Shown in pieces: positions 44,716-60,479 of a stretch of 64,000 nt of DNA. The notes under the pieces are model-generated. The model was not told where the DNA came from. It made no database searches and worked only from the letters and a program-made list of their open reading frames with translations. The DNA is taken from positions 62,001-126,000 of the forward strand of contig NZ_BCTU01000013.1 of assembly GCF_001590925.1 (NCBI RefSeq), given 5' to 3'. Within the stretch, counting starts at the first letter, position 1, and each line of letters starts with the position of its first letter. The position numbers were made by a program, and so were the translations under genes. This DNA is from Serratia plymuthica NBRC 102599. Its GTDB lineage: Bacteria; Pseudomonadota; Gammaproteobacteria; Enterobacterales; Enterobacteriaceae.

Positions 44716-46176
44716 ATGGTCAAAACCAAACAAATTCTGGTCGTTATTCATCTTTGCAGTTTCTTGGTTCTCCTTTATAGCCTTTCGATGATCCCACCCT
44801 TGCTTGTGGCTTTGTTGTATAAAGAAAAAAACTTTTTTTCTTTTTTCTATACGCTGGCGCTCGCCGCCATGCTCGGCGGCATAGGTTGGTTCAGCACTCG
44901 TCAGTCCAAAGTACAACTGCGGACACAGGACGGTTTTCTGATTATCGTAATGTTCTGGTTGTTGTTCTCAGTCATCAGCGCTCTGCCGCTATGGATGGAT
45001 GATACCCTGAACATCCGCTTGGTTGACGCCATGTTTGAAGGTGTTTCCGGCATCACCACCACTGGCGCTTCGGTGCTCAACGATGTCTCAGGTGTGCCAA
45101 AATCCGTTCTTTACTACCGCTCTCAACTCAATTTTATTGGCGGCCTCGGCGTCATTGTGTTGGCGGTGGCTGTGCTACCTCTGTTGGGGATCGGTGGCGC
45201 AAAACTCTATCAGTCGGAAATGCCCGGCCCGTTCAAAGAGGAACGCCTGACCCCGCGTCTGGCTGATACATCGAAAAACCTGTGGTTAATCTATCTCGGT
45301 TTAGGGCTGGCCTGTACGGTCGCGTTCCACCTTGCCGGTATGCCGTGGTTCGATGCGCTATGTCACGGGCTCGCCACCGTTTCACTCGGGGGATTTTCCA
45401 CGCGCAACGAGAGCCTGGGGTATTACGACAGCTCGGCAGTGGAAATGGTCGGAGGCATTTTCTCCATTCTGGCGGCGGTAAACTTCACTCTGTATTTTGT
45501 TGTCCTTGGGCGCCGTAGTCTGAAACCGCTGTATCACAATCCTGAACTGCGTTTCTTCCTGCTGATCCTGTCGATTATCGTGGCGATCGTTTGTATCGAG
45601 CTATACAGCTCAGATATGTATGGTGCCAAAGATGCCTTTGTGCACGGGTTTTTCCTCACCAGCTCAATGATGACCGATAACGGCCTGGCCATCGCTGATT
45701 ATGCCCGGGTACCCTCTCATACCATCATGCTATTGCTGGCGATGAGTTTTTTCGGCGGTTGCGTTGGTTCGACCTGCGGCGGCATCAAAGCGCTGCGTTT
45801 TCTGATTATGTATAAACAAAGCAGGCACGAGATCAACCAACTAATTCATCCCAATGCTATTTTTACCATCAAGGTCGGTAATGCGCCGATCCAGGATCGG
45901 GTACTGCGTTCGGTATGGAGCTTCTTCTTTCTTTACGTCTTCTTCAGTTGCTTTTTCATCTGGCTGCTTAACCTTATGGGCTACGACATGGTCACGTCTT
46001 TTGCCACCGTCGCCGCCTGCATCAACAATATGGGGCTGGGGTACGGTGAAACCACTGCCGGATTCGGCACACTCAGCGACCCGGCCAAATGGTTAATGTG
46101 CTTCGCTATGCTGCTGGGCCGCCTTGAGATCTACCCCATGCTGATTCTTTGTTCGCGAGCCTTTTGGCGTTTCTAA
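44716..46176 (+). CDS. TrkH/TrkG-type potassium uptake protein
   Basis: 486 residues, an inner-membrane K+-translocating subunit. Four pore-loop repeats are visible: ITTTGASVL, SLGGFSTRNESLGYY, SSMMTDNGLAIADYARVP and NNMGLGYGE. Each keeps its filter Gly, but loop 3 differs strongly from the usual TTAGFTTD. Ends at CSRAFWRF as in the family. Works with the cytoplasmic regulator TrkA, which is not in the window. The ATG at 44716 is preferred over the one at 44689. Confidence 0.88.
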   Translation: MVKTKQILVVIHLCSFLVLLYSLSMIPPLLVALLYKEKNFFSFFYTLALAAMLGGIGWFSTRQSKVQLRTQDGFLIIVMFWLLFSVISALPLWMDDTLNIRLVDAMFEGVSGITTTGASVLNDVSGVPKSVLYYRSQLNFIGGLGVIVLAVAVLPLLGIGGAKLYQSEMPGPFKEERLTPRLADTSKNLWLIYLGLGLACTVAFHLAGMPWFDALCHGLATVSLGGFSTRNESLGYYDSSAVEMVGGIFSILAAVNFTLYFVVLGRRSLKPLYHNPELRFFLLILSIIVAIVCIELYSSDMYGAKDAFVHGFFLTSSMMTDNGLAIADYARVPSHTIMLLLAMSFFGGCVGSTCGGIKALRFLIMYKQSRHEINQLIHPNAIFTIKVGNAPIQDRVLRSVWSFFFLYVFFSCFFIWLLNLMGYDMVTSFATVAACINNMGLGYGETTAGFGTLSDPAKWLMCFAMLLGRLEIYPMLILCSRAFWRF

Positions 46177-46219
46177 GCCATTAGCCAGTGAGGGACAGGC
46201 CTTTTTTAGCGAGTTTCGC

Positions 46220-46237
46220 TGTATCACCTGTAGCACA
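46220..46237. promoter_or_regulatory. Ogr/NucC-type activator site upstream of nucA
   Basis: TGT-N12-ACA, the dyad bound by P2 Ogr-family activators; the S. marcescens nuclease gene is known to need such an activator (NucC). An overlapping perfect dyad CACATTC-N7-GAATGTG runs 46234-46254. Confidence 0.5.
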
Positions 46238-46293
46238 TTCATAACCTGAATGTGTTGCATTGTTGTATTCATTTCACTGATATAAGTTAAAAC

Positions 46294-46313
46294 AACTGTA
46301 AATAAATACAGTA
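46294..46313. promoter_or_regulatory. LexA (SOS) box of nucA
   Basis: AACTGTAAATAAATACAGTA fits CTGT-N8-ACAG exactly and follows a TATAAG -10-like element at 46281-46286. It lies 27 bases before the nucA start. Confidence 0.82.
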
Positions 46314-46339
46314 TATTTTAACTTATTGAGGATATGAAT

Positions 46340-47137
46340 ATGCGCTTTAACAAGATGTTAGTCCTGGCCGCCCTGCTGTTTGCCACTCAGGTTTCAGCCG
46401 AAACGCTCGAGTCCATCGACAACTGCGCGGTGGGTTGCCCGACCGGTGGCAGTAGCAACGTATCTATCGTTCGCCATGCTTATACGCTGAACAATAACAG
46501 CAGCACCAAGTTCGCCAACTGGGTGGCTTACCACATCACCAAGGACACGCCGGCCAGCGGCAAAGATCGCAACTGGAAAACCGACCCAGCGCTGAACCCG
46601 GCGGATACGCTGGTACCGGCGGATTACACCGGTGCCAATGCGGCGTTGAAAGTTGACCGTGGGCATCAGGCGCCGCTGGCCTCGCTGGCGGGGGTGTCTG
46701 ACTGGGAGTCGCTGAACTATCTTTCCAACATCACGCCGCAGAAGGCCGATTTGAACCAGGGATCCTGGGCGCGGCTGGAAGATCAGGAACGCAAACTGAT
46801 TGACCGGGCGGATATCAGCTCAGTGTATACCGTCACCGGCCCGTTGTATGAACGTGATATGGGCAAACTGCCGGGGACTCAAAAAGCGCACACCATCCCC
46901 AGCGCCTACTGGAAGGTGATTTTTATCAACAGCAGCCCGGAAGTGAACCACTACGCCGCGTTTCTGTTTGATCAAAACACCCCGAAAAGTGCCGATTTCT
47001 GCCAGTACCGCGTAACGGTCAGCGAGATCGAAAAGCGTACCGGGCTGATTATCTGGGCAGGTCTGCCGGAGGATGTACAGGCTTCGCTGAAGAGTAAGCC
47101 AGGGGTGCTGCCGGAGCTGATGGGCTGCAAGAGCTAA
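46340..47137 (+). CDS. nucA: Secreted DNA/RNA non-specific endonuclease (Serratia nuclease)
   Basis: 265 residues with an N-terminal signal peptide (MRFNKMLVLAALLFATQVSA). The DRGHQAPLASLAG segment carries the catalytic His; downstream Asn and Glu residues bind Mg2+. Two disulfides are expected. The protein degrades single- and double-stranded DNA and RNA outside the cell. It is nearly identical to the S. marcescens enzyme apart from scattered changes. The second ATG (46340) is chosen because GAGGAT is eight bases upstream. Preceded by an SOS box and an Ogr-type site; followed by a terminator. Confidence 0.97.
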   Translation: MRFNKMLVLAALLFATQVSAETLESIDNCAVGCPTGGSSNVSIVRHAYTLNNNSSTKFANWVAYHITKDTPASGKDRNWKTDPALNPADTLVPADYTGANAALKVDRGHQAPLASLAGVSDWESLNYLSNITPQKADLNQGSWARLEDQERKLIDRADISSVYTVTGPLYERDMGKLPGTQKAHTIPSAYWKVIFINSSPEVNHYAAFLFDQNTPKSADFCQYRVTVSEIEKRTGLIIWAGLPEDVQASLKSKPGVLPELMGCKS

Positions 47138-47144
47138 AACCAAC

Positions 47145-47171
47145 AACCCCGCGCTCGAAGGGGGCGGGGTT
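47145..47171 (+). terminator. Terminator of nucA
   Basis: AACCCCGC and GCGGGGTT stem with an 11-base loop, 7 bases after the nucA stop. Confidence 0.75.
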
Positions 47172-47202
47172 ATCACCGGGTGCTGTCTATACCGGGACTG
47201 AG

Positions 47203-47418
47203 TTATTGAGTCTGATTTTCCACGCGCGTAATTCCGTGTTTCTTCATAACGTCTTCCATGGTCAGATTTTCATCCTCTGGCGTTTCGTCAATAACGACGT
47301 TTTCCGGGCGAACATAAGGCTTGGTTGCACGCTTGAACATCCACCACCAAACGAACACCAGGAACGCCCCGGACTTCAGAAAAATCATGGTCCATAACGC
47401 CACTTGATACCAGTTCAT
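47203..47418 (-). CDS. Small membrane protein, 71 residues
   Basis: MNWYQVALWTMIFLKSGAFL leads a hydrophobic helix rich in Trp, then a basic patch (MFKRATKP) and an acidic C-terminal tail (ENLTMEDVMKKHGIT). One helix, N-out or N-in undetermined. The ATG at 47418 has GGAG six bases before it and is preferred to 47430. It converges on nucA. No named family recalled. Confidence 0.62.
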   Translation of the reverse strand: MNWYQVALWTMIFLKSGAFLVFVWWWMFKRATKPYVRPENVVIDETPEDENLTMEDVMKKHGITRVENQTQ

Positions 47419-48245
47419 CTCTATCTCCATGAAAGAGTTAAGCGCAATCGCATCGCTCTATTTTAACCTTTGCATTGCCCTGATCAAGCGTTGGCGACCC
47501 ATCTGCCGGGGATGGCATCGAACAGATTGGGAAAAAAATGATGTGACAGTTTACAGGGGGAGTTCAGTAACGGGGAAGCGAATAAACATTCGCTCACGAT
47601 GTGCGGACAACTCACCAACGGCGATTGACCCACTAGAATCCGAGAAGACCAAAACCCAAAGAATCGTGATGCCCACCGTTAAAGAAGTCGCTCATCAGGT
47701 TCATATCGGTCGGTGGTCGGCTCGAAAAATGACGGGCATGACAAGCAGTGATTTTGCACATTGGAACAACGCACTTCCCCTATCTAATACCGCTGGGTGA
47801 TATACACCTACATGATCACCCTGATGACAGAATGTAAGGCAGCATATAATTAAGATGGTAATAATATCATTAATCATTGAATTTATTTTCGAATTAACGG
47901 ATACGCGGTCAGATTTAAACGCCTTAATAATCAATCTTAAAAATCAACCCTAAAAGACTTCCTCCGTATAAATTAATTAACACATTAATAATTTATAATT
48001 TAATATATGTAGTTTTATTTATATTAAACACATTGATGTTTGTAATTTATTATTTCAAAGACGACATTTCATAAAAACAATAAAAAACAATTAGATAGGA
48101 TATTATTTTAATAAAACTGCAATATATGACCATAAAAACAAACATTTATTTACATTTGATAGCATTGCGTGCGTTTGAGATTTCTTTTTCTCGCGACTAT
48201 ATGTATTAGCGAAATTAATTAATTCTATAAGTTGCGGAGTGCTGC
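47419..48245. other. Long intergenic region and promoter of pigA
   Basis: 827 bases. The first ~380 bases are of moderate GC but I find no convincing gene (a 123-codon frame at 47429-47800 lacks gene-like features). From about 47830 the DNA is extremely AT-rich, up to the pigA start. This half should hold the pigA promoter and sites for its many known regulators in Serratia. The change in composition may also mark the edge of the transferred pig island. Confidence 0.5.
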
Positions 48246-49406
48246 ATGGATTTTAAATTCTCAAATAATCAAGTGGAACTGTATGAGTCAGCCTATCGTT
48301 TTGCCTTTAATGTTCTGGATCCAAATGCACACTCCAGGCTATCGCAACAGACAGTAAACATTGATTTATGGAAACAAGCGGCCGCTTATGGTTTTGTGCG
48401 TGGCCCTGTTTCATCCACCTTTGGTGGTTTGGAAATGGGGGCTTTAGACACCGCATTGATGATAGAGGCCCTGGGAAGAGGAAGCCGCGATATAGGCCTT
48501 TCATTCTCACTCTGCGCCCACTTATGTGCCTGCGTTATTCCGCTCTATCGCTTTGGTTCCAGTGAATTAAAAGCCAAATATCTTGAACCTCTGGTCACCG
48601 GCAGCTTAATTGCGGCCAATGCCGCAACCGAACCCGATGCCGGTTCGGATATTTATAGTATGAAATCGACGGCACAGCCCTGCGACGGTGGCTATATACT
48701 TAACGGCAATAAAGTTTTTATCACCAACGCCCCTATCGCCGACCTCTTTATCGCTTACGCCAAAACTAATCCTGACCACGGTTTTATGGGCGTTTCGGCT
48801 TTTCTGATCGAAAAAGGCACGCCGGGATTATCCGTGGGCGAAGTCCGCCCAAAAGATTGTCTTTCCAATTGCCCCTGGAGTGAGGTGACTTTTCAAGATC
48901 TCTTTATCCCGCAATCCCAGTTGATCGGCAAACCGGGGGCGGGAGGCGCGATCTTCCATGACTCGATGATATGGGAGAAAGGTTGTCTGTCCGCCCTGTT
49001 TATCGGCGCGATGGAGCGCCTGCTCGAAACCACCCTGGCCTACGCCAAGCAACGTCGGCAATTTGGCAAGGCGATAGGCCAATTCCAGTCAGTTTCCAAT
49101 CGCATTATTGATATGAAGTTACGCTTGGAACAGTGCCGGTTAATGCTCTATCGCGCCTGCTGGCGACACGATCAAGGTCTTGAGGCTGAAGCCGATATCG
49201 CCATGAGCAAGCTGTTAATCTCTGAATACGCGGTCCAATCCGGCCTCGATGCCATCCAAACCTTTGGTGGAGCCGCCATGGATCAAGAGCTTGGTCTGGT
49301 TCGCCATCTGTTGAATATGATCCCCAGTCGGACCTTCTCCGGCACCAATGATATCCAAAGAGAAATTGTGGCCCGTAAGTTGGGTTTACGGGGAACGGCA
49401 TTATGA
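48246..49406 (+). CDS. pigA: L-prolyl-[PCP] dehydrogenase PigA
   Basis: 386 residues, acyl-CoA dehydrogenase fold with FAD. Oxidises proline, tethered to PigG, to pyrrole-2-carboxyl-PigG. Landmarks: AATEPDAGSDIYSMKS, the likely catalytic Glu in MIWEKGCLSALF, and the C-terminal FSGTNDIQREIVARKLG. GGAG seven bases before the ATG. First gene of the prodigiosin operon; overlaps pigB by four bases (ATGA). Confidence 0.97.
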   Translation: MDFKFSNNQVELYESAYRFAFNVLDPNAHSRLSQQTVNIDLWKQAAAYGFVRGPVSSTFGGLEMGALDTALMIEALGRGSRDIGLSFSLCAHLCACVIPLYRFGSSELKAKYLEPLVTGSLIAANAATEPDAGSDIYSMKSTAQPCDGGYILNGNKVFITNAPIADLFIAYAKTNPDHGFMGVSAFLIEKGTPGLSVGEVRPKDCLSNCPWSEVTFQDLFIPQSQLIGKPGAGGAIFHDSMIWEKGCLSALFIGAMERLLETTLAYAKQRRQFGKAIGQFQSVSNRIIDMKLRLEQCRLMLYRACWRHDQGLEAEADIAMSKLLISEYAVQSGLDAIQTFGGAAMDQELGLVRHLLNMIPSRTFSGTNDIQREIVARKLGLRGTAL

Positions 49407-51433
49407 TTATTCAACGACTCTTTGCCGTTCTTTATATGCTGGCGGGGCTGGCCAAAGCCTTCCCTGAACTGGAAAGTGTGGCTGAAACTCTCAAGCTAGC
49501 GGCGATTGCCAACCAGGGTACCTGGTATCAGGGGATCACTTTCTGGCTGGCGGAACACGGCGCAGCAGTCAATATTCTGGTAGGCGCAGTGCTGTTCGGA
49601 TCGGGGTTGGTGTTGATGCTTAACCCGCTCTGGACTACGTTAGTGATTTACGGTCAACTGCTGATGATGGCCATCTTTGTCACCCTGTTACATCATTCCC
49701 AGCCGCAGGTCATATTTTTAGACGCCCTCTTCGCTCTGGCCGCATTTTATATGCTGCATGTGCAATATCGCCGCAAGCCGCAGCCACGGACCTTCCCCAC
49801 TCGCGCCTTTTCAACGCCCGTTACGCTCCCTGCCCCCCCCACGTCCCCGCCACTGGAAGACGAATATGATGTGGTGATTATTGGTGGCGGCGTCTCTGGG
49901 TTGACAGCGGCTACTGAGTTGACCCACAAGCGGGTTCTGGTTCTGGAAAAAAGCCCAACCTTCGGCGGAAATGCCCGTTATAACACCGTCAGCACGCTGA
50001 AATTCCCCATCGCCGGGGTCTGTTTTCAGCAACCGCAGCCAGACTCGTCCATGATGCGCCTGCTGAAAAAAGTCGGCCTGGATCAGGCTTACAAATCCAA
50101 TGAAAAAGATACCCTGGTTTTTTTCGATACCTTTTTACTGCTCCGTTGCCTGGGTGAGGTCACCCTGGGTTTTCTCAAATACCCCGCCTACTTGCTCAAA
50201 CTCTCGGTTTGGGGACTGACCGGCCAACTTTTTTTACATGCGATTATAGGTAAACCTTATGTCGTGGCAGCCAAGCAACTGGGCGACCCTATTTTTGCCG
50301 AGCTTTATACTTTTCTGGATAAATTCTCCCCACGCAGCAAACACTATCCAAGTCTGCCCTGGACACCGGACAGCGCCTGGAGTCATGAGCACATGGCGCT
50401 GCTGGATAACCTTTCCCTTCACGACTATCTGTTTGAGCCGGACAAACTCGGCCCGTTGCCGGAACATCTGCAACCACCGCGTAAACTGGGCAAGTTAGTG
50501 GAAAATGCCGTGGCCACCACACTGCGGGTTGAGTGTCTGGATATTCATGACGTATCTGCCTATGTCGGATTGCATTTTCTGGTCGGTTACCTGCGCGGAA
50601 ATCTGGTCACGCTGCCAGGGGGAAATGGCGGCATCAGCGCCGGTCTGTACGATTACCTGAGCGGCCATGACACTATCCGGCTGCAAAGTCATGCTCAACT
50701 GCAAGCCATCACCCCTCAGCCAAACGGGACGCTCATTGAGGTCATCGTCAATGGCGAACTCAGCCGGGTGATGGCCCGACAAGTGATTTGGGCTGCACCC
50801 AAAACCGAACTGGCAAGCTGGCTACCGGCGCTGCCTGCCGAACAGTTGGCCGCACTCGAGCAAATCCGCCACGAAGATTATTATCTGGCGAATGTCTTGC
50901 TGGAAAAACCCCTGCTCAGTCATTCATTCGGCGGTTATCTGATCGAACCTGACGCAGCCAACGAGCCGTATTCCTGGTGTAAAGCAGGCACCTGTCTGGT
51001 CGCCAATTGGATGGATAATCAGGCGGGTGCCGACGTCGGTGTTCTGACCTTGCTGAAACCCACCACCCGCTCGGAGCGCCAGGATCGTACCGCAAAAAAC
51101 GAGTTTGTGGCGTTGCAGCAGCAAACCTATGTCGAAATCGCCAAAGTCCTGCGCAACCTGGGGATCCCCGCCAGCATGATCGAAGATATCCACATCTGGT
51201 ATTGGCCAGCGGGACTGGTGACCTCCGTGGTCGGGCAACAAGCGCAGGGGGTGTTTAACCTTGCTCGCCAACCGTTTAAAAACATCCATTTCGCCAATCA
51301 GGACAGCGTCGGTATCGGCAATATTGAAAGTGCGGTGTCTGCCGGGCTTGAGGCGGCAACGGCTGTGAAAGCGGCTCTGGCTCAGGAGTTCCCCCCAATA
51401 GATTTCGCCGCCAATCTGGAGATGTCGTCATGA
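49403..51433 (+). CDS. pigB: FAD-dependent oxidase PigB (H2MAP to MAP)
   Basis: 676 residues. An N-terminal hydrophobic DoxX-like section with about four helices (1-125) anchors it in the membrane. An FAD amine-oxidase-type domain begins at about 157 ([17 protein letters not shown]). It oxidises dihydro-2-methyl-3-n-amylpyrrole to the aromatic pyrrole, the last step of the MAP branch. Overlaps both pigA and pigC by four bases. Confidence 0.96.
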   Translation: MIIQRLFAVLYMLAGLAKAFPELESVAETLKLAAIANQGTWYQGITFWLAEHGAAVNILVGAVLFGSGLVLMLNPLWTTLVIYGQLLMMAIFVTLLHHSQPQVIFLDALFALAAFYMLHVQYRRKPQPRTFPTRAFSTPVTLPAPPTSPPLEDEYDVVIIGGGVSGLTAATELTHKRVLVLEKSPTFGGNARYNTVSTLKFPIAGVCFQQPQPDSSMMRLLKKVGLDQAYKSNEKDTLVFFDTFLLLRCLGEVTLGFLKYPAYLLKLSVWGLTGQLFLHAIIGKPYVVAAKQLGDPIFAELYTFLDKFSPRSKHYPSLPWTPDSAWSHEHMALLDNLSLHDYLFEPDKLGPLPEHLQPPRKLGKLVENAVATTLRVECLDIHDVSAYVGLHFLVGYLRGNLVTLPGGNGGISAGLYDYLSGHDTIRLQSHAQLQAITPQPNGTLIEVIVNGELSRVMARQVIWAAPKTELASWLPALPAEQLAALEQIRHEDYYLANVLLEKPLLSHSFGGYLIEPDAANEPYSWCKAGTCLVANWMDNQAGADVGVLTLLKPTTRSERQDRTAKNEFVALQQQTYVEIAKVLRNLGIPASMIEDIHIWYWPAGLVTSVVGQQAQGVFNLARQPFKNIHFANQDSVGIGNIESAVSAGLEAATAVKAALAQEFPPIDFAANLEMSS

Positions 51434-54102
51434 GTCGCTCACTGATTGTCGAACTCTCCGGTGATCCGATGCTGAAGCATCACCATCTGGGTGGTAAAGG
51501 GTATTCATTAAATCATCTAATCAAAGCCGGCCTGCCGGTACCGCCGGCATTTTGCATCACCGTCCAGGCTTACCAGCAATTTATTGAAGCCACAGTTCCC
51601 GGGCAGATATTGACGAAGGGTGCCAGAGGCGAGGTACGCGATATTATTCTGGGCGCTAATGTGCCCACCTCTTTGCAGCAGGCAATCAACGACGCTTATC
51701 AGCAATTGGGCGATGACGCCTCCATTGCCGTTCGTTCCTCGGCATTGGAGGAAGACGGCCAACATCAATCCTTTGCCGGACAGTACGACACCTATCTGCA
51801 TGTTAAGGGCGCCGAGGAGGTATTACGCAAGGTGCAATCCTGCTGGGCGTCATTGTGGGCAGAACGGACGGCGCACTACAGCCAGACGCACGCCTCGGAA
51901 AGCGAGATTGCCGTGGTGTTGCAGGTGATGGTGGACGCCGATGCCGCCGGGGTGATGTTTACCCAGGATCCACTGACCGGCAATGCCGATCAGGTGGTGA
52001 TCGACAGCTGCTGGGGCCTGGGAGAAGGCGTGGTCTCCGGACAGGTGACCACGGACAGCTTCACTCTGGACAAAGCCAGTGCCAACCTTTGCGATCGGCA
52101 AATCCGCCACAAATCGCATTACTGCCAGCGGGATGCTCAGGGGCAAGTGACGCTACTGTCCACCCCTGAGGCCAAACGCGATATACCCAGTTTGACCCCG
52201 GAGCAGCTGCGTCAATTGGTCACCCTGGCCAGACAGGCCCAACTTATTTACCGCACCGAACTGGATATTGAATGGGCGGTAAAAGATAACCAGGTCTGGC
52301 TGCTACAGGCACGGCCTGTCACTACCCAGGCCAAGCCTGCTCAGGTTATCTACGCCAATCCCTGGGAGAACGATCAGGCGATCAAGGATCGGGCCTTTTT
52401 CTCGCGGATGGACACCGGAGAGATTGTCACTGGATTGATGACGCCGCTGGGATTGTCGTTTTGTCGGTTCTACCAGAAACATATTCATGGCCCGGCGATT
52501 AAAACCATGGGACTTGCTGATATCAGCGATTGGCAAATCTACATGGGGTATATACAGGGCTATGTTTATCTGAATATTTCCGGTTCGGCTTATATGCTCA
52601 GGCAGTGTCCGCCGACCCGTGATGAAATGAAATTCACCACCCGTTATGCCACCGCCGACATTGATTTCAGCCATTATGAGAATCCCTATGGGAAAGGCGT
52701 GCAAGGCTGGAGCTACGTCAAAAGTGGTTGGTATTGGCTCAAACAGCAGGTTCACAATCTGCGCAGTGCCGCCAACACCGTCGAACAGATGATTGCTTTA
52801 CGCCAACAGGAAACCCGCCGCTTTCTGGCGCTGGATTTAACCGCCCTGTCTCTGGTTGAACTGGAGCAAGAACTGCAACGGGTTGACCGCTTTTTCCTCG
52901 ACAGTTGCGCCGCCTACATGCCTTTTTTCCTGCAATCATTTGCCCTCTATGACGCCCTGGCTCAAACCTGCGAACGCTATCTCAAAGGCCGGGGCCAGGG
53001 ATTGCAAAATCGCATCAAGGCGTCGATGAACAACCTGCGCACCATTGAGGTGACACTGGGTATCATCAAAATGGTGGACAAGGTCAATCGACAACCTGCG
53101 CTGAAAGCGCTGTTTGAACAGCACAGCGCCAATGAATTGGTCAACATCTTGCCCGAAGATGAGATCTCCCGCGTATTCTGGCAGGGCGATTTTAAGGATT
53201 TCCTGTTTGAATTTGGCACCCGTGGTCGCCAGGAATTTGAGTTGAGTATTCCGCGCTGGAATGATGATCCCAGTTATCTGTTGCAGGTAATGAAAATGTA
53301 TTTGCAGCACCCGGTGGATCTGCAAAAGAAACTCAGAGAAACGGAAAGGCTGCGTCATCAGGACAGCGAAGCACTGTTCAAAGAAATGACATGGGTCGGT
53401 CGATTCAAGTTAAAAACCCTGACCAGGCTATATGCCGTGATGGCCGAACGCCGTGAGGCCACCCGCCCCACCTTTATCACCGAAACCTGGTTCTATCGCT
53501 GCATTATGCTGGAAGTTCTGCGACGCCTGGAAACTCAGGGCGTCGTTAAAATGAGCGACCTCCCTTATGTCGATTTCGAGCAGTTCCGCGCCTATATGGC
53601 GGGTAAAATCCCGGCACAACAGGCTTTTGCGCAGACACTGCTCGATCAGAATCGCCACCAGCATTTATTGAACTTGCATGCTGAAGAGCCGCCGTTGGCG
53701 ATTATCGGTTCCTACACGCCGAAAATGAAAACCCCCGCAGCGGATAATACCGCCGGCGTATTCACCGGCCTTGCCGCAAGCCCCGGCAAAGTGGTGGGAA
53801 AAGCGCGAGTCATTACCGACCTGCCAACCCAGGCTGGTGAGCTTCAACCCAACGAAATCCTGGTGGCGCGCTTTACCGACGCCAGTTGGACACCGTTATT
53901 CGCACTGGCGGCCGGTATTGTCACCGATATCGGATCCACGCTTTCACACAGTTGCATTGTGGCACGAGAGTTTGGCATCCCCGCCGTAGTCAACCTGAAA
54001 GTAGCCACCCAACTGATTGCCAGCGGAGACACTCTGATCCTCGATGGCGATAGCGGAACGGTCATTATCCAACGCGGAGAAGAACCTGACGCTGATGGCT
54101 GA
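51430..54102 (+). CDS. pigC: Prodigiosin synthase (condensing enzyme) PigC
   Basis: 890 residues, related to PEP synthase/pyruvate phosphate dikinase. N-terminal ATP-grasp domain ([19 protein letters not shown] ... [18 protein letters not shown]) and a C-terminal PEP-utiliser swivelling domain with the phosphorylated His840 in [14 protein letters not shown]. It joins 2-methyl-3-n-amylpyrrole to MBC with ATP to give prodigiosin. The middle region binds the pyrroles. Length and His position match known PigC. Confidence 0.97.
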   Translation: MSRSLIVELSGDPMLKHHHLGGKGYSLNHLIKAGLPVPPAFCITVQAYQQFIEATVPGQILTKGARGEVRDIILGANVPTSLQQAINDAYQQLGDDASIAVRSSALEEDGQHQSFAGQYDTYLHVKGAEEVLRKVQSCWASLWAERTAHYSQTHASESEIAVVLQVMVDADAAGVMFTQDPLTGNADQVVIDSCWGLGEGVVSGQVTTDSFTLDKASANLCDRQIRHKSHYCQRDAQGQVTLLSTPEAKRDIPSLTPEQLRQLVTLARQAQLIYRTELDIEWAVKDNQVWLLQARPVTTQAKPAQVIYANPWENDQAIKDRAFFSRMDTGEIVTGLMTPLGLSFCRFYQKHIHGPAIKTMGLADISDWQIYMGYIQGYVYLNISGSAYMLRQCPPTRDEMKFTTRYATADIDFSHYENPYGKGVQGWSYVKSGWYWLKQQVHNLRSAANTVEQMIALRQQETRRFLALDLTALSLVELEQELQRVDRFFLDSCAAYMPFFLQSFALYDALAQTCERYLKGRGQGLQNRIKASMNNLRTIEVTLGIIKMVDKVNRQPALKALFEQHSANELVNILPEDEISRVFWQGDFKDFLFEFGTRGRQEFELSIPRWNDDPSYLLQVMKMYLQHPVDLQKKLRETERLRHQDSEALFKEMTWVGRFKLKTLTRLYAVMAERREATRPTFITETWFYRCIMLEVLRRLETQGVVKMSDLPYVDFEQFRAYMAGKIPAQQAFAQTLLDQNRHQHLLNLHAEEPPLAIIGSYTPKMKTPAADNTAGVFTGLAASPGKVVGKARVITDLPTQAGELQPNEILVARFTDASWTPLFALAAGIVTDIGSTLSHSCIVAREFGIPAVVNLKVATQLIASGDTLILDGDSGTVIIQRGEEPDADG

Positions 54103-54269
54103 TCCACGCCCTACACAACAGAAATAAATCGCGGCGACCCGCCGTACTTAACGATGGTTGATGCAGACGGCCCCCCGCCGCAGGCAGAACCGTTGCGGGC
54201 TTTATAGTGCCAAATTTGCCCGATCGACCCATGTCATCACTACATTTTGGCTACATAAGGAATTCGATC

Positions 54270-59428
<5,159 letters not shown>

Positions 59429-59439
59429 GAGGCTGTGAA

Positions 59440-60465
59440 ATGGCATTAACCAAGCAAGACGCAGTGAACCAGATGATGGGCTTTTTTCAAGCCAAAGCCC
59501 TGACCGCCGCTCTGGCCTTAAAGCTGTTCGATCATTTACGCGATCAGGATCGCGACGCGCAACAGATAGCGACGCGCATCGACAGTCCGCTGCGTTCCAG
59601 CGAGCAGTTGCTGATTGCACTTCATGCCATGGGGTATCTTGAAAAACGGGGCGATCTCTATCACCTGCCTCCGGAGCATCGGACATTTCTGGTCAGCGAT
59701 CAGCCGCAGTGGCTGGGATGGCTGGGCCGCCATATCGATACCTTCTTGTACCCTCTGTGGGGCAAGCTGAAATTGGCGGTAGAAAATGATGCGCATCAGC
59801 GTCAGAGCGTCTTCGGCGACGATCGCAGTTGGTTCGATATCCTGTATCAAAATCCGGATGACGTAGTTGACTTTCAGGAATTCCTGGGCAAATTTGCCGC
59901 CCCCTTTATCGACGGATTTATCCGCGATTACGATTTCTCGCAACATCGAGCTTTTTTAGATATCGGCAGCGGCATTGGCAACCTGCCCATCGCTGTCGCC
60001 AGTGCTTTTTCCGACATCAGGCTGGCCATTTGCGAACTGCCGCAAGCCTCTGCGTTCTTGCGCGACAAGCTGACAGCGCAAGGTTACGGCGAACGCATCC
60101 AGGTCGTTGAAGGCAATGTCATCACCGGCGATTTACCGATCGGCGATTATGACCTGATCCATCTGGGCTGGATGCTTCATGACTATGCCCCTGAAACCCA
60201 ATTGGCCATTTTGCGCAATATCTACCAGGCGATGCCGGTCGGCGGCCGATTTATCGCTTCGGAAACCCCCTTAAATGCAGACAAATCTGGGCCGGAGTTC
60301 ACCGCATTGCTGTCACTGAACATGTTGGTCTCTACCGATGGCGGCATAGAGAGCAGCCCTCAGGAATATCTGACCAGATTCAGGCAGGCAGGATTCAGTC
60401 AGGTCCGAATCATGGATATCCCCGGCCCTCGCACCCTGATTGTCGGCGAAAAAACAACCAATTAA
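59440..60465 (+). CDS. pigF: S-adenosylmethionine methyltransferase PigF
   Basis: 341 residues, O-methyltransferase of the caffeate/acetylserotonin type: an N-terminal dimerisation and winged-helix region (about 10-95) and a SAM-binding Rossmann domain (FLDIGSGIGNLPIAVAS). Methylates 4-hydroxy-2,2'-bipyrrole-5-methanol-derived intermediate HBC to MBC, the second half of prodigiosin. Eleven bases after pigE. Confidence 0.95.
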   Translation: MALTKQDAVNQMMGFFQAKALTAALALKLFDHLRDQDRDAQQIATRIDSPLRSSEQLLIALHAMGYLEKRGDLYHLPPEHRTFLVSDQPQWLGWLGRHIDTFLYPLWGKLKLAVENDAHQRQSVFGDDRSWFDILYQNPDDVVDFQEFLGKFAAPFIDGFIRDYDFSQHRAFLDIGSGIGNLPIAVASAFSDIRLAICELPQASAFLRDKLTAQGYGERIQVVEGNVITGDLPIGDYDLIHLGWMLHDYAPETQLAILRNIYQAMPVGGRFIASETPLNADKSGPEFTALLSLNMLVSTDGGIESSPQEYLTRFRQAGFSQVRIMDIPGPRTLIVGEKTTN

Positions 60466-60479
60466 TACGGGAGTTCACT

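Noticed and set aside
47429-47800. 123-codon frame upstream of pigA
   Set aside because: No ribosome binding site, no domain, odd residue composition. A faint resemblance of one segment to a LacI-type HTH start was not convincing.
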